Assembly (NCBI RefSeq): GCF_009758125.1
Contig: NZ_WRXO01000008.1
Span: forward strand, 248,001 to 312,000
Direction: 5' to 3'
From: Chitinophaga oryziterrae
Lineage (GTDB): Bacteria > Bacteroidota > Bacteroidia > Chitinophagales > Chitinophagaceae
Length of the DNA: 64,000 nt
The notes beneath the pieces are model-generated. The model had not been told where the DNA came from, did not search any database, and saw nothing but the letters and a program-made list of their open reading frames with translations. Position numbers and translations under genes: made by a program. Below are positions 18,252 through 26,442 of this stretch, in pieces. Numbering within the stretch: position 1 is the first letter of the stretch; each line of letters begins with the position of its first letter.

Positions 18252-19289
18252 TTGGGTAAAACAAACATCCGGCATCTTAATTTACCGGCATTACAGGAAT
18301 ACTTCGGGTCAATTGAAGAGAAGCCATTCCGAGCAAAACAGGTCTACGAGTGGCTTTGGCTGAAACATGCTACCAGCTTCGCCGCGATGACCAACCTCTC
18401 TAAAGATCTCCGCAACAAACTGGAAGAGCATTTTACACTACCGGCAGTGACAGTGGATGCTACACAGAACAGTGCAGATGGTACCATCAAAAACCGCTTT
18501 AAGTTACATGACGGTCATCTTGTGGAAGGTGTACTCATCCCTACAGATACCAGGCAAACTGCCTGTGTTTCTTCCCAGGTAGGTTGCAGCCTCAGCTGCA
18601 AATTCTGCGCTACCGGGTATATGGACCGCAAACGCAATCTGGACTTCGACGAAATTTTTGATGAAGTGGCCTGGCTGAATAAGCAGGCACTGGAATCCAG
18701 CGGCAAAAAACTCACTAACATCGTGTATATGGGTATGGGCGAACCCCTCCTTAACTACAGGAATGTACTGCAATCCATTGAACGCATTACTTCTCCTGAT
18801 GGGCTGGGTATGTCTCCTAAACGTATCACCGTATCTACTGCAGGCGTATCCAAAATGATCCGTCAGCTGGGAGATGATCAGGTGAAGTTTAATCTGGCGC
18901 TGTCGCTGCACGCTGCGAATGATGCAAAACGTAGTGAGATCATGCCTATCAATGATACCAATAACTTACAGGTACTCATAGAGGCGCTGAACTACTTCTA
19001 CAAATGCACACAGAACCAGATATCATTCGAATATATCCTTTTCAAGGATTTCAATGATTCCCTGAAAGATGCGGACGAGCTGATAAAGATCTACCGTCAG
19101 GTTCCTGCTGATCTCATTAACATTATCGAATACAATCCCATCTCACACGCGAAGTTCCAGAAACCGGACGAGGAAGTGGCAGATGCCTTTATGGAATATC
19201 TCGGCAAACATCGTGTAAATGCACGACTGCGCCGGAGCCGTGGTAAAGACATTGATGCTGCCTGCGGACAACTGGCCAATAAAGGCTGA
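18252..19289 (+). CDS. rlmN: 23S rRNA (adenine-C2)-methyltransferase, radical SAM
   Basis: RlmN methylates C2 of A2503 in 23S rRNA and A37 of some tRNAs, through a radical SAM mechanism. The 345 residues carry the [4Fe-4S] motif GCSLSCKFCATG (Cys112, Cys116, Cys119), the GMGEPLLNY motif, SLHAAND, and a C-terminal Cys in DAACGQL that would be the methyl-carrying residue. The start is a TTG: an in-frame TAA lies five codons upstream and the next ATG is codon 46, too late for the N-terminal domain (RHLNLPALQEYFG). It heads a run of three RNA-modification genes on the plus strand, with a 35-base gap to the next. Confidence 0.96.
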   Translation: MGKTNIRHLNLPALQEYFGSIEEKPFRAKQVYEWLWLKHATSFAAMTNLSKDLRNKLEEHFTLPAVTVDATQNSADGTIKNRFKLHDGHLVEGVLIPTDTRQTACVSSQVGCSLSCKFCATGYMDRKRNLDFDEIFDEVAWLNKQALESSGKKLTNIVYMGMGEPLLNYRNVLQSIERITSPDGLGMSPKRITVSTAGVSKMIRQLGDDQVKFNLALSLHAANDAKRSEIMPINDTNNLQVLIEALNYFYKCTQNQISFEYILFKDFNDSLKDADELIKIYRQVPADLINIIEYNPISHAKFQKPDEEVADAFMEYLGKHRVNARLRRSRGKDIDAACGQLANKG

Positions 19290-19324
19290 TCCGTTTCCTT
19301 TGCGAATAACTTAAAATTAATCTG

Positions 19325-21064
19325 ATGAAGAAAAATACGTCTGCTAAGAAGGGTTTTTCCCCTTTTAAAGAAAACAAAAGCAGTTCAAATAAAAAGGCTG
19401 CAAAGCCAAATAATGGTGCGTACAGACCACGTAAGACAAAGTCTGAAGATGGTGCTGCGACAGAAAGACCTGAACGGAGTGAATGGACAAGACCTGAGCG
19501 TCCTGAAAGAGAAAAGACCGACCGTAAGTTTGGAGAGAAACCACCAAGAGCTGAAGGCAAGTTCTGGGACAAGTCTGACAGGAAACGTACAGAAGCAAGA
19601 CCAGAAAGAGGTGATAGCGAACGTAAAGACAGACCTAAAACAGAGAGAAGCAATAAACCAAGCAAGTTTGCGGAGAGACCTGAGCGTAATAGCTTCGGTG
19701 GAGAGAAAGCTGAGAGAACAGAGCGTAAAAGCTTTGGCGACAGACCGGAAAGAGGTGAGCGCAAGAGCTTTGGTGGAGAAAGAACAGAACGTAAAAGTTT
19801 TGGAGACAGACCGGAAAGAGGTGAACGTAAGAGCGAAAGAGCAGAGAAACCAGCAAGAGGTGAAGGCGAACGCAGACCCCGTATCTCCAATAAAACAGAA
19901 AAGAAAACTGCCAATGGCAGAACTCCTTTCAAACCCCGTCCTAAAACAGACGACGACAGCGCATTTCACAGTCCAGGTGGCGCACGCAGCAAGGATACCC
20001 GTGAAGAACGCGCTACTCCAAGCGGATTTAACCGCAAGAAATTCTTCGATACTGCAAACGACCGCTTTGCAGATAAACAGGAGCGTAAAACTGATGCAAG
20101 GAAATCCCGCAGGGATGATGATTCCGAAGAGAGAAAGCCTCGCAGAGATGATGCTGGTGAAAGAAGCCCACGCAGAGATAATTCTCCAAGAGACTCCGAA
20201 GAAAGAAGACCCCGCAGAGAAGATTCAGAAGACAGGAAACCGCGCAGAGATGCTGACGACAGGAAATCCCGCAGGGACGATTCTTCCCGGGAATTCGGTA
20301 AACACCGCCCCAGGAAAGGAGAAGGAGAAAATACAGAATATGCACCCGGAGAAATGCCGCTGAATAAATACATCGCGCATTCCGGACTCTGTTCCCGTCG
20401 TAAAGCGGTAGATTTTGTGAAAGAAGGTAAGGTTACAGTAAACGGTATCGTCATCACAGAACCTGCTACCAAAATAACGCCTAAAGACGAAGTTGCGATC
20501 AGCAATAAACGTATCAATATCCAGAAGAACCTGGTATACATCCTGCTGAACAAACCAAAAGGATACATCACCACTACCGACGATCCTGAAGGCAGGAAAA
20601 CAGTGATGGAACTGGTACAGGACGCTACCACAGATGAAAGAGTATACCCCGTTGGACGTTTAGACCGTAATACTTCCGGTTTATTACTGTTAACCAACGA
20701 TGGTGAACTGGCACAGAAACTGGCACATCCTAAACATAATATCCGTAAAATATATCACGTAGGACTGGATAAACCACTCACCAAAGCTGACTTTGATCAG
20801 ATCGTTGCAGGGGTTACACTGGAAGATGGCGTGGCAGTGGTAGATGCCCTGGGATATGTGGAAACTAATGACCGGAAGGAAGTTGGAATCGAGATCCACA
20901 GCGGTAAGAACCGTATTGTACGCCGCATATTTGAACACCTGGAATACCAGGTAGAGAAGCTGGACCGTGTAACGTATGCTGGTCTTACCAAGAAGAATGT
21001 TAACCGTGGTAAATGGCGTTTCCTGACAGAAAAGGAAGTCATCTTACTGAAACATTTTAAATAA
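19325..21064 (+). CDS. RsuA/RluB/RluE/RluF-type pseudouridine synthase with long charged N-terminal extension
   Basis: The C-terminal 235 residues are a complete pseudouridine synthase of the RsuA class: an S4 RNA-binding domain (from about 344, MPLNKYIAHSGLCSRRKA), then the catalytic domain with VGRLDRNTSGLLLLTNDG (Asp447) and the GIEIHSGKNRIVRRIFEH motif. Closest in layout to RluB, which modifies 23S rRNA. The first 343 residues are low-complexity and disordered, rich in Arg, Glu, Lys, Asp and Ser, with repeats such as ERKSFGDRPERGE and RRDDSEERKPRRD. Such extensions are known in Bacteroidota homologs and probably bind RNA or ribosomes. The repetitive DNA opens long false frames on both strands. 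Confidence 0.93.
   Translation: MKKNTSAKKGFSPFKENKSSSNKKAAKPNNGAYRPRKTKSEDGAATERPERSEWTRPERPEREKTDRKFGEKPPRAEGKFWDKSDRKRTEARPERGDSERKDRPKTERSNKPSKFAERPERNSFGGEKAERTERKSFGDRPERGERKSFGGERTERKSFGDRPERGERKSERAEKPARGEGERRPRISNKTEKKTANGRTPFKPRPKTDDDSAFHSPGGARSKDTREERATPSGFNRKKFFDTANDRFADKQERKTDARKSRRDDDSEERKPRRDDAGERSPRRDNSPRDSEERRPRREDSEDRKPRRDADDRKSRRDDSSREFGKHRPRKGEGENTEYAPGEMPLNKYIAHSGLCSRRKAVDFVKEGKVTVNGIVITEPATKITPKDEVAISNKRINIQKNLVYILLNKPKGYITTTDDPEGRKTVMELVQDATTDERVYPVGRLDRNTSGLLLLTNDGELAQKLAHPKHNIRKIYHVGLDKPLTKADFDQIVAGVTLEDGVAVVDALGYVETNDRKEVGIEIHSGKNRIVRRIFEHLEYQVEKLDRVTYAGLTKKNVNRGKWRFLTEKEVILLKHFK
19721..19834 (+). repeat. Tandem coding repeat in the pseudouridine synthase extension
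   Basis: Two 48-base units (19721-19768 and 19787-19834, period 66) encode near-identical ERKSFGDRPERGERKS segments. They differ mostly at third positions, so the peptide repeat is being kept. Confidence 0.6.
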
Positions 21065-21084
21065 CAGCCTATCTATTACGAATT

Positions 21085-21828
21085 ATGAGGATTAACGACA
21101 TTATTATAAAAGAAACACCGGACTTTGTTGTATTGAACAAACCGGCAGGTACACTAACAATACCCGACAGGCATGATAACCAGTTATCGTCCCTGCAGGG
21201 AATGCTGAAAAAACACTACGGTGAAATATTCACTGTACACCGCCTTGATAAGGATACCAGCGGTATCATCTTGTTTGCGAAAAACGAAGTATCTCACAAG
21301 TACTACTCCCAGTTATTCGAGACCAGGAATGTAGAGAAATATTACCTGGGACTGGTGAATGGCCAGCTGACTCCTGCTACCGGCAGTGTGGAACAGGCTA
21401 TTATGGAACATCCTGTTCAAAAGGGCAAGATGGTGATTAACAGCAAAGGGAAAGCATCTCATACTGATTATGAAGTACTGGAATCTTTCGGGTTGTATAG
21501 CCTGGTGAAGTTTCATCTGCATACCGGCCGTACGCACCAGATCAGGGTGCATGCGAAATACCTGGGGCATCCGATAGCAGTAGATGAATTATATGGTACT
21601 GAGGCTCCTGTATTCTTATCTTCTATCAAGAAAACCTACAAATTAGGTAAGAGAACTGAGGAAGAACGTCCGCTGTTAAAGCGTCTGGGACTGCATGCAT
21701 GGCAGCTACAGTTTACAGATCAGCAGGGAGAAAAGCATGTTATTGAAGCGCCATTGGCGAAAGATATTCAGGCAGTAGTAACCCAGTTGCGGAAGAACAG
21801 TGGCAGAAGCTCTGAGCTTATCTTATAA
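21085..21828 (+). CDS. RluA family pseudouridine synthase
   Basis: A 247-residue pseudouridine synthase of the RluA class. It opens with INDIIIKETPDFVVLNKPAG, carries the catalytic HRLDKDTSGIILFAK motif (Asp55), then the substrate-binding HLHTGRTHQIRVHAKYLGHPI. It has no S4 domain, so it resembles RluA/TruC rather than RluC/D. The target could be a 23S rRNA or tRNA uridine and cannot be fixed from sequence alone. It follows the RsuA-type synthase by 20 bases and is likely co-transcribed with it; a plus-strand terminator follows. Confidence 0.93.
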   Translation: MRINDIIIKETPDFVVLNKPAGTLTIPDRHDNQLSSLQGMLKKHYGEIFTVHRLDKDTSGIILFAKNEVSHKYYSQLFETRNVEKYYLGLVNGQLTPATGSVEQAIMEHPVQKGKMVINSKGKASHTDYEVLESFGLYSLVKFHLHTGRTHQIRVHAKYLGHPIAVDELYGTEAPVFLSSIKKTYKLGKRTEEERPLLKRLGLHAWQLQFTDQQGEKHVIEAPLAKDIQAVVTQLRKNSGRSSELIL

Positions 21829-21858
21829 AAGATTAATTAGTTGATAATTATTTAGTGT

Positions 21859-21891
21859 AGCCATTCGGGATCATCCTGGATGGCTTTTTTT
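21859..21891 (+). terminator. Intrinsic terminator of the RNA-modification gene run
   Basis: AGCCAT / ATGGCT with further inner pairs is followed by seven T on the plus strand, 30 bases after the RluA-type gene. Confidence 0.7.
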
Positions 21892-21901
21892 AATTGCTAT
21901 A

Positions 21902-21931
21902 AAAAAGAAAAACGGGGAGAAATCCCCGTTT
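21902..21931 (-). terminator. Second terminator for the peroxiredoxin gene
   Basis: AACGGGGA / TCCCCGTT (8 bp, GAAA-type loop), with a T-rich tract following on the minus strand. Confidence 0.65.
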
Positions 21932-21973
21932 CGTAAAAATCAAAAACCAACCATTAAAAACTCTTATGAATAA

Positions 21974-22002
21974 AAACCTGACACCCCTAGGTGCAGGTTT
22001 TA
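21974..22002 (-). terminator. First terminator for the peroxiredoxin gene
   Basis: AAACCTG and CAGGTTT arms close around an inner CACC...GGTG-like stem; the minus strand then runs into T-rich sequence. It starts 26 bases after the stop. Confidence 0.55.
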
Positions 22003-22027
22003 AACGTTATATCTTATGTACACGGCC

Positions 22028-22663
22028 TTATTTGTTCGGCTGTGGTGTTGTTCTGAGATAAGGCTTGATGATTTTGTGACCTTTAGGGAATTTTTCAGGA
22101 ATATCTTCCGTCTTAATTGCTGCGGTTACAATTACATCTTCGCCATCCTGCCAGTTTGCAGGGGTAGCTACACTGTATTTAGCAGTCAGCTGTAAGGAAT
22201 CAATTACACGTAATACTTCCTGGAAGTTTCTTCCTGTAGAAGCCGGGTAAGTGATCATCAGCTTTACCTTTTTATCCGGTCCAATGATAAACAACGATCT
22301 TACCGTAAATGTTTCAGAAGCATTTGGGTGGATCATGTCATAGAGGTCAGATACTTTCCTGTCTTCATCCGCGATGATAGGGAAGGTAACGTCTGTGTTC
22401 TGTGTTTCGTTGATATCTTTGATCCAGCCTTCGTGTTTAGACAATGAGTCTACACTCAGTGCAAGAACCTTTACATTACGTTTTGCAAATTCGTCTTTCA
22501 GCTGTGCCGTTTTACCCAATTCTGTAGTACATACAGGGGTATAATCTGCAGGGTGAGAAAATAATACACCCCAGCTATCGCCAAGATACTCGTAAAAATC
22601 TATATCTCCTATTGATGTCTTCGCCTGAAAGTTTGGCGCAGTATCTCCTAATCTTAAGCTCAT
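22028..22663 (-). CDS. 1-Cys peroxiredoxin (Prx6 family)
   Basis: A cytosolic peroxidase that reduces hydrogen peroxide and organic hydroperoxides. The 211 residues include the peroxidatic motif SHPADYTPVCTTELG with Cys45, and the long C-terminal arm of the Prx6 group (TPANWQDGEDVIV, FPKGHKIIKPYLR). No resolving cysteine is present, so a thiol such as bacillithiol or a redoxin must reduce it; bshA is found later in this window. A perfect TACTTTTG -7 box at 22691-22684 gives a leader of about 15 bases. It is a single-gene unit with two terminators. Confidence 0.94.
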   Translation of the reverse strand: MSLRLGDTAPNFQAKTSIGDIDFYEYLGDSWGVLFSHPADYTPVCTTELGKTAQLKDEFAKRNVKVLALSVDSLSKHEGWIKDINETQNTDVTFPIIADEDRKVSDLYDMIHPNASETFTVRSLFIIGPDKKVKLMITYPASTGRNFQEVLRVIDSLQLTAKYSVATPANWQDGEDVIVTAAIKTEDIPEKFPKGHKIIKPYLRTTPQPNK

Positions 22664-22734
22664 AATTACATCTTTTTACGTTTCAAAAGTAGGATATTCC
22701 TACAAATATTATAGACTTTAGTTCTTTTTTTTGT

Positions 22735-22768
22735 AAAAAAAGTCCCTGTCTGGGGGAACAGACAGGGA
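22735..22768 (-). terminator. Minus-strand intrinsic terminator
   Basis: TCCCTGTCTG / CAGACAGGGA (10 bp perfect, six-base loop) followed on the minus strand by C and seven T. The nearest upstream gene on that strand ends 285 bases away at 23053. Confidence 0.75.
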
Positions 22769-22987
22769 TGGAGTGTAACAAACAATTCAAAATAAACGCA
22801 TTATGGATTATGCTTAATTATATAAGCGATCCAACTCTGCCGGGGTACAGGGTTTTCAGGGGGGATAGTCAGGGTTAACATGGATGGAGGGCACAGGTCA
22901 AATGGAATACATCATCAACTCTTTACAATATTTATCGAATAAAAAACCAGATAAGGGAAAGGGTCATTCAACAGATGTGTTGAGGTG

Positions 22988-23031
22988 CTTGTTTCCTTAC
23001 CTGTCAAAGACTGACAGGCAAGGGAAACAAG
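22988..23031. repeat. Long near-perfect hairpin behind the 23053 gene
   Basis: CTTGTTTCC and CCTGTCA blocks (22988-23006) pair with TGACAGG and GGAAACAAG blocks (23012-23031) with one bulge and one mismatch, five-base loop. No T-run follows on either strand, so it is not a normal terminator; it could protect the 3' end of the mRNA. Confidence 0.5.
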
Positions 23032-23052
23032 GGGGTTAATGGTTAAATGGAC

Positions 23053-23637
23053 CTAAATTGTTCTTTCTTTCCAGGCATAATATGCCAGGGTGTATTTAAG
23101 ATCGTCTGTGAGATCGGCCTTCTGACGGGCAGCATCTTCCTCAAAGTCCAGCTCCATATAACCGAGATAGAGGGCATAGCTTTGATACAGCACATCCATG
23201 CAGTGATCGATCTTTTTTACATATTGTTTGGTTTTCTGAGGGGTTAACGGAGATACGTCTTCGATGAAGTAACACTCTCCTTTTGTATATTCTACCCAGT
23301 TGCCTTCTTCGCGGTAACCAGGGCGTGTTAAGCGGAAACTCATGTTATCGAACACAATAGCTGAACCCAGTTCTGCTTCAAGATCAATCATTTCAGGGAT
23401 CTGACGCATGTTTTCCAGCTTCTGTACGATAGTCATCTGTACAGCATCGCTCCTGTCTTTTACATGGCGCAGCATGGTGTTCAGCACTTCATAACTGGTT
23501 ACAAAGTCGCAGCGGTGCCAGCCATCAGCCTTTTGCAGGTGGCCCCAGAATGTTAAATAATTGGAATCATCCAGGATGATCTGTCCTATTGATATAGCCT
23601 GGAATGTCTGTGCGGTTGCTGTATTTACCTTGTTCAT
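23053..23637 (-). CDS. Hypothetical protein
   Basis: I do not recognise this 194-residue protein. It is soluble-looking, mixed alpha/beta, with no signal peptide or membrane segment; notable stretches are WGHLQKADGWHRCDF near the N-terminus and a charged, helical C-terminus rich in Tyr. A longer frame starts at 23721, but a perfect TACCTTTG -7 box (23669-23662) lies inside that extension and the ATG at 23637 follows it by about 25 bases, so the shorter form is chosen. It is divergent from the WYL regulator 23739-24740, 101 bases away, and may be under its control; that is inference from position only. Confidence 0.7.
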   Translation of the reverse strand: MNKVNTATAQTFQAISIGQIILDDSNYLTFWGHLQKADGWHRCDFVTSYEVLNTMLRHVKDRSDAVQMTIVQKLENMRQIPEMIDLEAELGSAIVFDNMSFRLTRPGYREEGNWVEYTKGECYFIEDVSPLTPQKTKQYVKKIDHCMDVLYQSYALYLGYMELDFEEDAARQKADLTDDLKYTLAYYAWKERTI

Positions 23638-23661
23638 AGTGATTAGGCGTTTATAACAATT

Positions 23662-23669
23662 CAAAGGTA
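23662..23669 (-). promoter_or_regulatory. -7 box of the hypothetical gene at 23053-23637
   Basis: TACCTTTG on the minus strand matches TAnnTTTG and decides the start at 23637 over the longer frame. Confidence 0.5.
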
Positions 23670-23738
23670 TATGGGCATAACGCAGCGAATATGCGTAGCG
23701 AATTTTAACTATTTTTATCATCTAAATAATAACTGTCC

Positions 23739-24740
23739 ATGCCGAAAAATAAGGATGCCGTCTCACGTTATCGCTGGATAGATGAACGGCTCCGCAATAA
23801 ACGTTTAAAGAAACCCACCCTGGAAGACCTTATTGAATATGTATCCAGGAAAATGGATGCAACCATTTCTGTACGTACTATTCAAAAAGACATCCAGGAC
23901 ATGCGGCATGATCCTGAGCTGAACTATCATGCCCCCATTCTATATGACCGCAGCTCCGGGACTTACCGTTATGGCGACGATAATTTCTCCATCAGCAGTA
24001 TTCCTATTGATGAAACCGATCTGCAGGGTCTTGAAATAGCGATCAGTATCCTGGAACAATTCCGCAGCCTGCCCGTTATACAGCAGTTTGAGGATGCTAT
24101 CCTGAAAATAGCGGCCAGCCTGAAACAGAACCGTGAGGTGATGGAACATAAAGGACTGATCAAATTTGCGCGTGCGGCACAGTATAAAGGAGCGGCACAT
24201 ATCCCGGTGATAGTAGACGCGATCAAAGCACTGGAAGTGATCCGTATCTCGTATCAGAGCTTTGACAGAACAGAACCCAAGGAACACTGGGTAGAACCTT
24301 ATCATGTACGGGAGTATCAGTCGCGCTTTTACCTGATAGGAAAAAGTCAGAAAGCGAAAGGAGGGACCCTGCTTACATTTGCGTTAGACAGGATCGTGGA
24401 TTTATGGCCTACGGATAAGAAATTTGATGAGAAGAACTTTGATGATGCCAGTTATTACCAGCATGCAATAGGTATTACAGTGCCGCTGGGAGAGCCGGAG
24501 AAAGTAGTGCTGGCATTCACTCCCATACAAGGGAAATATATCAAGTCGCAGCCTGTTCATCCTTCTCAGCAAGTGGAATCAGATAATGAAAAAGAATGCC
24601 GTATATCACTGAATGTAGTTATCAATCATGAGTTGCAGATGCTTTTACTAAGCTATGGAGCGAATGTGAAAATATTACAGCCACAATCGCTGGCAGATAA
24701 AATAGCAGCATCTGCAAAGGCAATGCTCGAACTTTATTAA
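23739..24740 (+). CDS. WYL-domain transcriptional regulator
   Basis: A 333-residue regulator with an N-terminal winged-helix DNA-binding part (residues 1-75; KPTLEDLIEYVSRKMD, VSVRTIQKDIQDM-like helix), a middle helical region, and a WYL ligand-sensing domain from about 160 (ALEVIRISYQSFDRTEPKEHWVEPYHVREYQSRFYLIG) with the C-terminal WCX extension. WYL proteins sense nucleic acids or nucleotide-like ligands and act as repressors or activators. It ends 11 bases before the adenine deaminase gene, so the two are probably one transcript, which points to control linked with purine metabolism. The partner gene on the other strand is a second possible target. Confidence 0.88.
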   Translation: MPKNKDAVSRYRWIDERLRNKRLKKPTLEDLIEYVSRKMDATISVRTIQKDIQDMRHDPELNYHAPILYDRSSGTYRYGDDNFSISSIPIDETDLQGLEIAISILEQFRSLPVIQQFEDAILKIAASLKQNREVMEHKGLIKFARAAQYKGAAHIPVIVDAIKALEVIRISYQSFDRTEPKEHWVEPYHVREYQSRFYLIGKSQKAKGGTLLTFALDRIVDLWPTDKKFDEKNFDDASYYQHAIGITVPLGEPEKVVLAFTPIQGKYIKSQPVHPSQQVESDNEKECRISLNVVINHELQMLLLSYGANVKILQPQSLADKIAASAKAMLELY

Positions 24741-24751
24741 TACCCGCTCAT

Positions 24752-26383
24752 ATGAAAACATTCGAGGTATCAGGTAACCTGATAGACATATTACAGCAAA
24801 GCATTTACCCGGCTACCATACAGGTAACTGACGGACGTATCAGCAGTATTACACCTAATGAAAACGTGTACGATCAGTATTTGCTGCCAGGGTTTGTTGA
24901 TGCGCATGTGCATGTGGAAAGTTCCATGCTTACGCCTTCGCAGTTTGCACGACTGGCAGTGGTACATGGTACTGTAGCCACAGTCTCTGACCCGCATGAA
25001 ATAGCGAATGTACTGGGTGTGGAAGGTGTGGAATACATGCTGAAGAACGGGAAGGAAGTCCCTTTCAAATTCTGCTTTGGAGCGCCGTCCTGTGTACCTG
25101 CCACCACGTTTGAAACGGCTGGTGCTACGGTGAGTGTAGCTGATGTGGAAGCATTGTTGGCCAAACCGGAAGTGCTTTATTTAACAGAGATGATGAACTT
25201 CCCGGGTGTATTGCATGAACAGCCGGACGTAATGGCTAAAATCGCAGCTGCCAAACGAGCGGGAAAGCCCGTAGACGGCCATGCACCAGGATTACGGGGA
25301 AAAGATGCTCAAAAATATATCGCTGCTGGTATCAGTACGGACCATGAGTGTTTTACAGCAGAAGAAGCGCAGGACAAATTGCAGTATGGCATGCAGATCC
25401 TGATCCGTGAAGGAAGTGCTGCCCGAAACTTTGATGCGCTGATTCCTTTGCTGGACGAGCATTATGAGAAGATGATGTTTTGCAGTGATGATAAACATCC
25501 GGATAACCTGGTGGAAGGACATATCAATGTGCTGGTGAAACGTGCGCTTGCATTAAAGCTTGATCTGTTCAAAGTATTGCGTGTGGCCTGTGTGAATCCG
25601 GTCTTACATTATAAGATCCCTGCCGGTTTGTTACGCGTGGGAGATCCTGCAGATTTTATCATCATCGATGATCTTAATTACTTCAATATACTCTCTACCT
25701 ATATTGACGGAGCCTTAGTGGCGGATAAAGGTGTTACACTGATAGATTCTATTGTAGCTCCCGTAATCAATAACTTTGATTGTATCCCAAGTATCCCCTC
25801 TGATTTCTGGATTCCTGCCAGTGGAGATACCATTACTGTTAAAGTAATAGAGGCGCTGGACGGACAGCTTATTACCAATAGTTTGCAGGAAACATTACCT
25901 GTTCGGGATGGTGTGGTCAGTACTTCTGTGGAGAAGGATGTGTTGAAACTGGCGGTGGTAAACCGTTATCATCCTGCACCTGTTGCACTGGGCTTTATCC
26001 GCAACTTTGGATTTTCACATGGCGCGATTGCTTCTTCAGTAGCGCATGACAGTCATAATATTATTGCAGTAGGTGTGGACGATGTAAGTATCAGTCTTGC
26101 CGTGAATGCCGTGATAGCAGAACGTGGTGGTGTAAGTGTGGTACGTGACGGTGTCGCCAGCGTATTACCGCTACCGGTAGCAGGCCTGATGAGTAACCTG
26201 GACGGTTATGAAGTAGCAGCCAGGTACAGTGAGCTGGATGCAGCGGCCAAGGCTTTAGGCAGCCAGTTGGGCGCTCCTTTCATGACCTTATCATTTATGG
26301 CATTGCTGGTAATTCCACATCTGAAACTGAGTGATCTTGGGTTATTTGATGGAGATACTTTTAGCTTTACGAATGTTATCTGA
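24752..26383 (+). CDS. ade: Adenine deaminase
   Basis: Ade hydrolyses adenine to hypoxanthine and ammonia in purine salvage. The 543 residues have the metal-dependent amidohydrolase pattern: PGFVDAHVHVESS with His52 and His54, VSDPHEIANVLG, DGHAPGLRG, STDHECFTAEEA, and FCSDDKHPDNLVEGHI; the C-terminal adenine-deaminase domain follows (SHGAIASSVAHDSHNIIAVG, LPLPVAGLMSN). This is the family for which adenine deaminase is the usual assignment, distinct from adenosine deaminase. It follows the WYL regulator by 11 bases. The stop codon forms the first bases of hairpin element A. Confidence 0.95.
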   Translation: MKTFEVSGNLIDILQQSIYPATIQVTDGRISSITPNENVYDQYLLPGFVDAHVHVESSMLTPSQFARLAVVHGTVATVSDPHEIANVLGVEGVEYMLKNGKEVPFKFCFGAPSCVPATTFETAGATVSVADVEALLAKPEVLYLTEMMNFPGVLHEQPDVMAKIAAAKRAGKPVDGHAPGLRGKDAQKYIAAGISTDHECFTAEEAQDKLQYGMQILIREGSAARNFDALIPLLDEHYEKMMFCSDDKHPDNLVEGHINVLVKRALALKLDLFKVLRVACVNPVLHYKIPAGLLRVGDPADFIIIDDLNYFNILSTYIDGALVADKGVTLIDSIVAPVINNFDCIPSIPSDFWIPASGDTITVKVIEALDGQLITNSLQETLPVRDGVVSTSVEKDVLKLAVVNRYHPAPVALGFIRNFGFSHGAIASSVAHDSHNIIAVGVDDVSISLAVNAVIAERGGVSVVRDGVASVLPLPVAGLMSNLDGYEVAARYSELDAAAKALGSQLGAPFMTLSFMALLVIPHLKLSDLGLFDGDTFSFTNVI

Positions 26384-26435
26384 TTTTTTTGTGATGGTGC
26401 GAAACACCATCACAAAAAAATTGAAGATGTTTTGT
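26383..26435. repeat. Hairpin element, copy A (between ade and anmK)
   Basis: ATTTTTTTGTGATGGTG (26383-26399) repeats inverted exactly at 26405-26421. It is followed by TTGAAGATGTTTTG. T-runs on both strands let it end both convergent genes. Related to copies at 36417 and 48249. Confidence 0.75.
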
Positions 26436-26442
26436 ATCCAGA

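Larger units (their letters stand above)
22664..23052. other. Intergenic region with two strong hairpins
   Basis: No gene is seen. It contains the peroxiredoxin promoter box at 22684-22691, a minus-strand terminator at 22735-22768 and a near-perfect 19-bp hairpin at 22988-23031. The 220 bases between the two hairpins have no recognisable feature. Confidence 0.4.

Noticed and set aside
19413-20363. A 316-codon plus-strand frame inside the pseudouridine synthase gene, and a 247-codon minus frame at 19189-19932
   Set aside because: Both come from the repetitive Arg/Glu codons of the real gene's extension. Neither has domains, and the real frame continues into a conserved enzyme.
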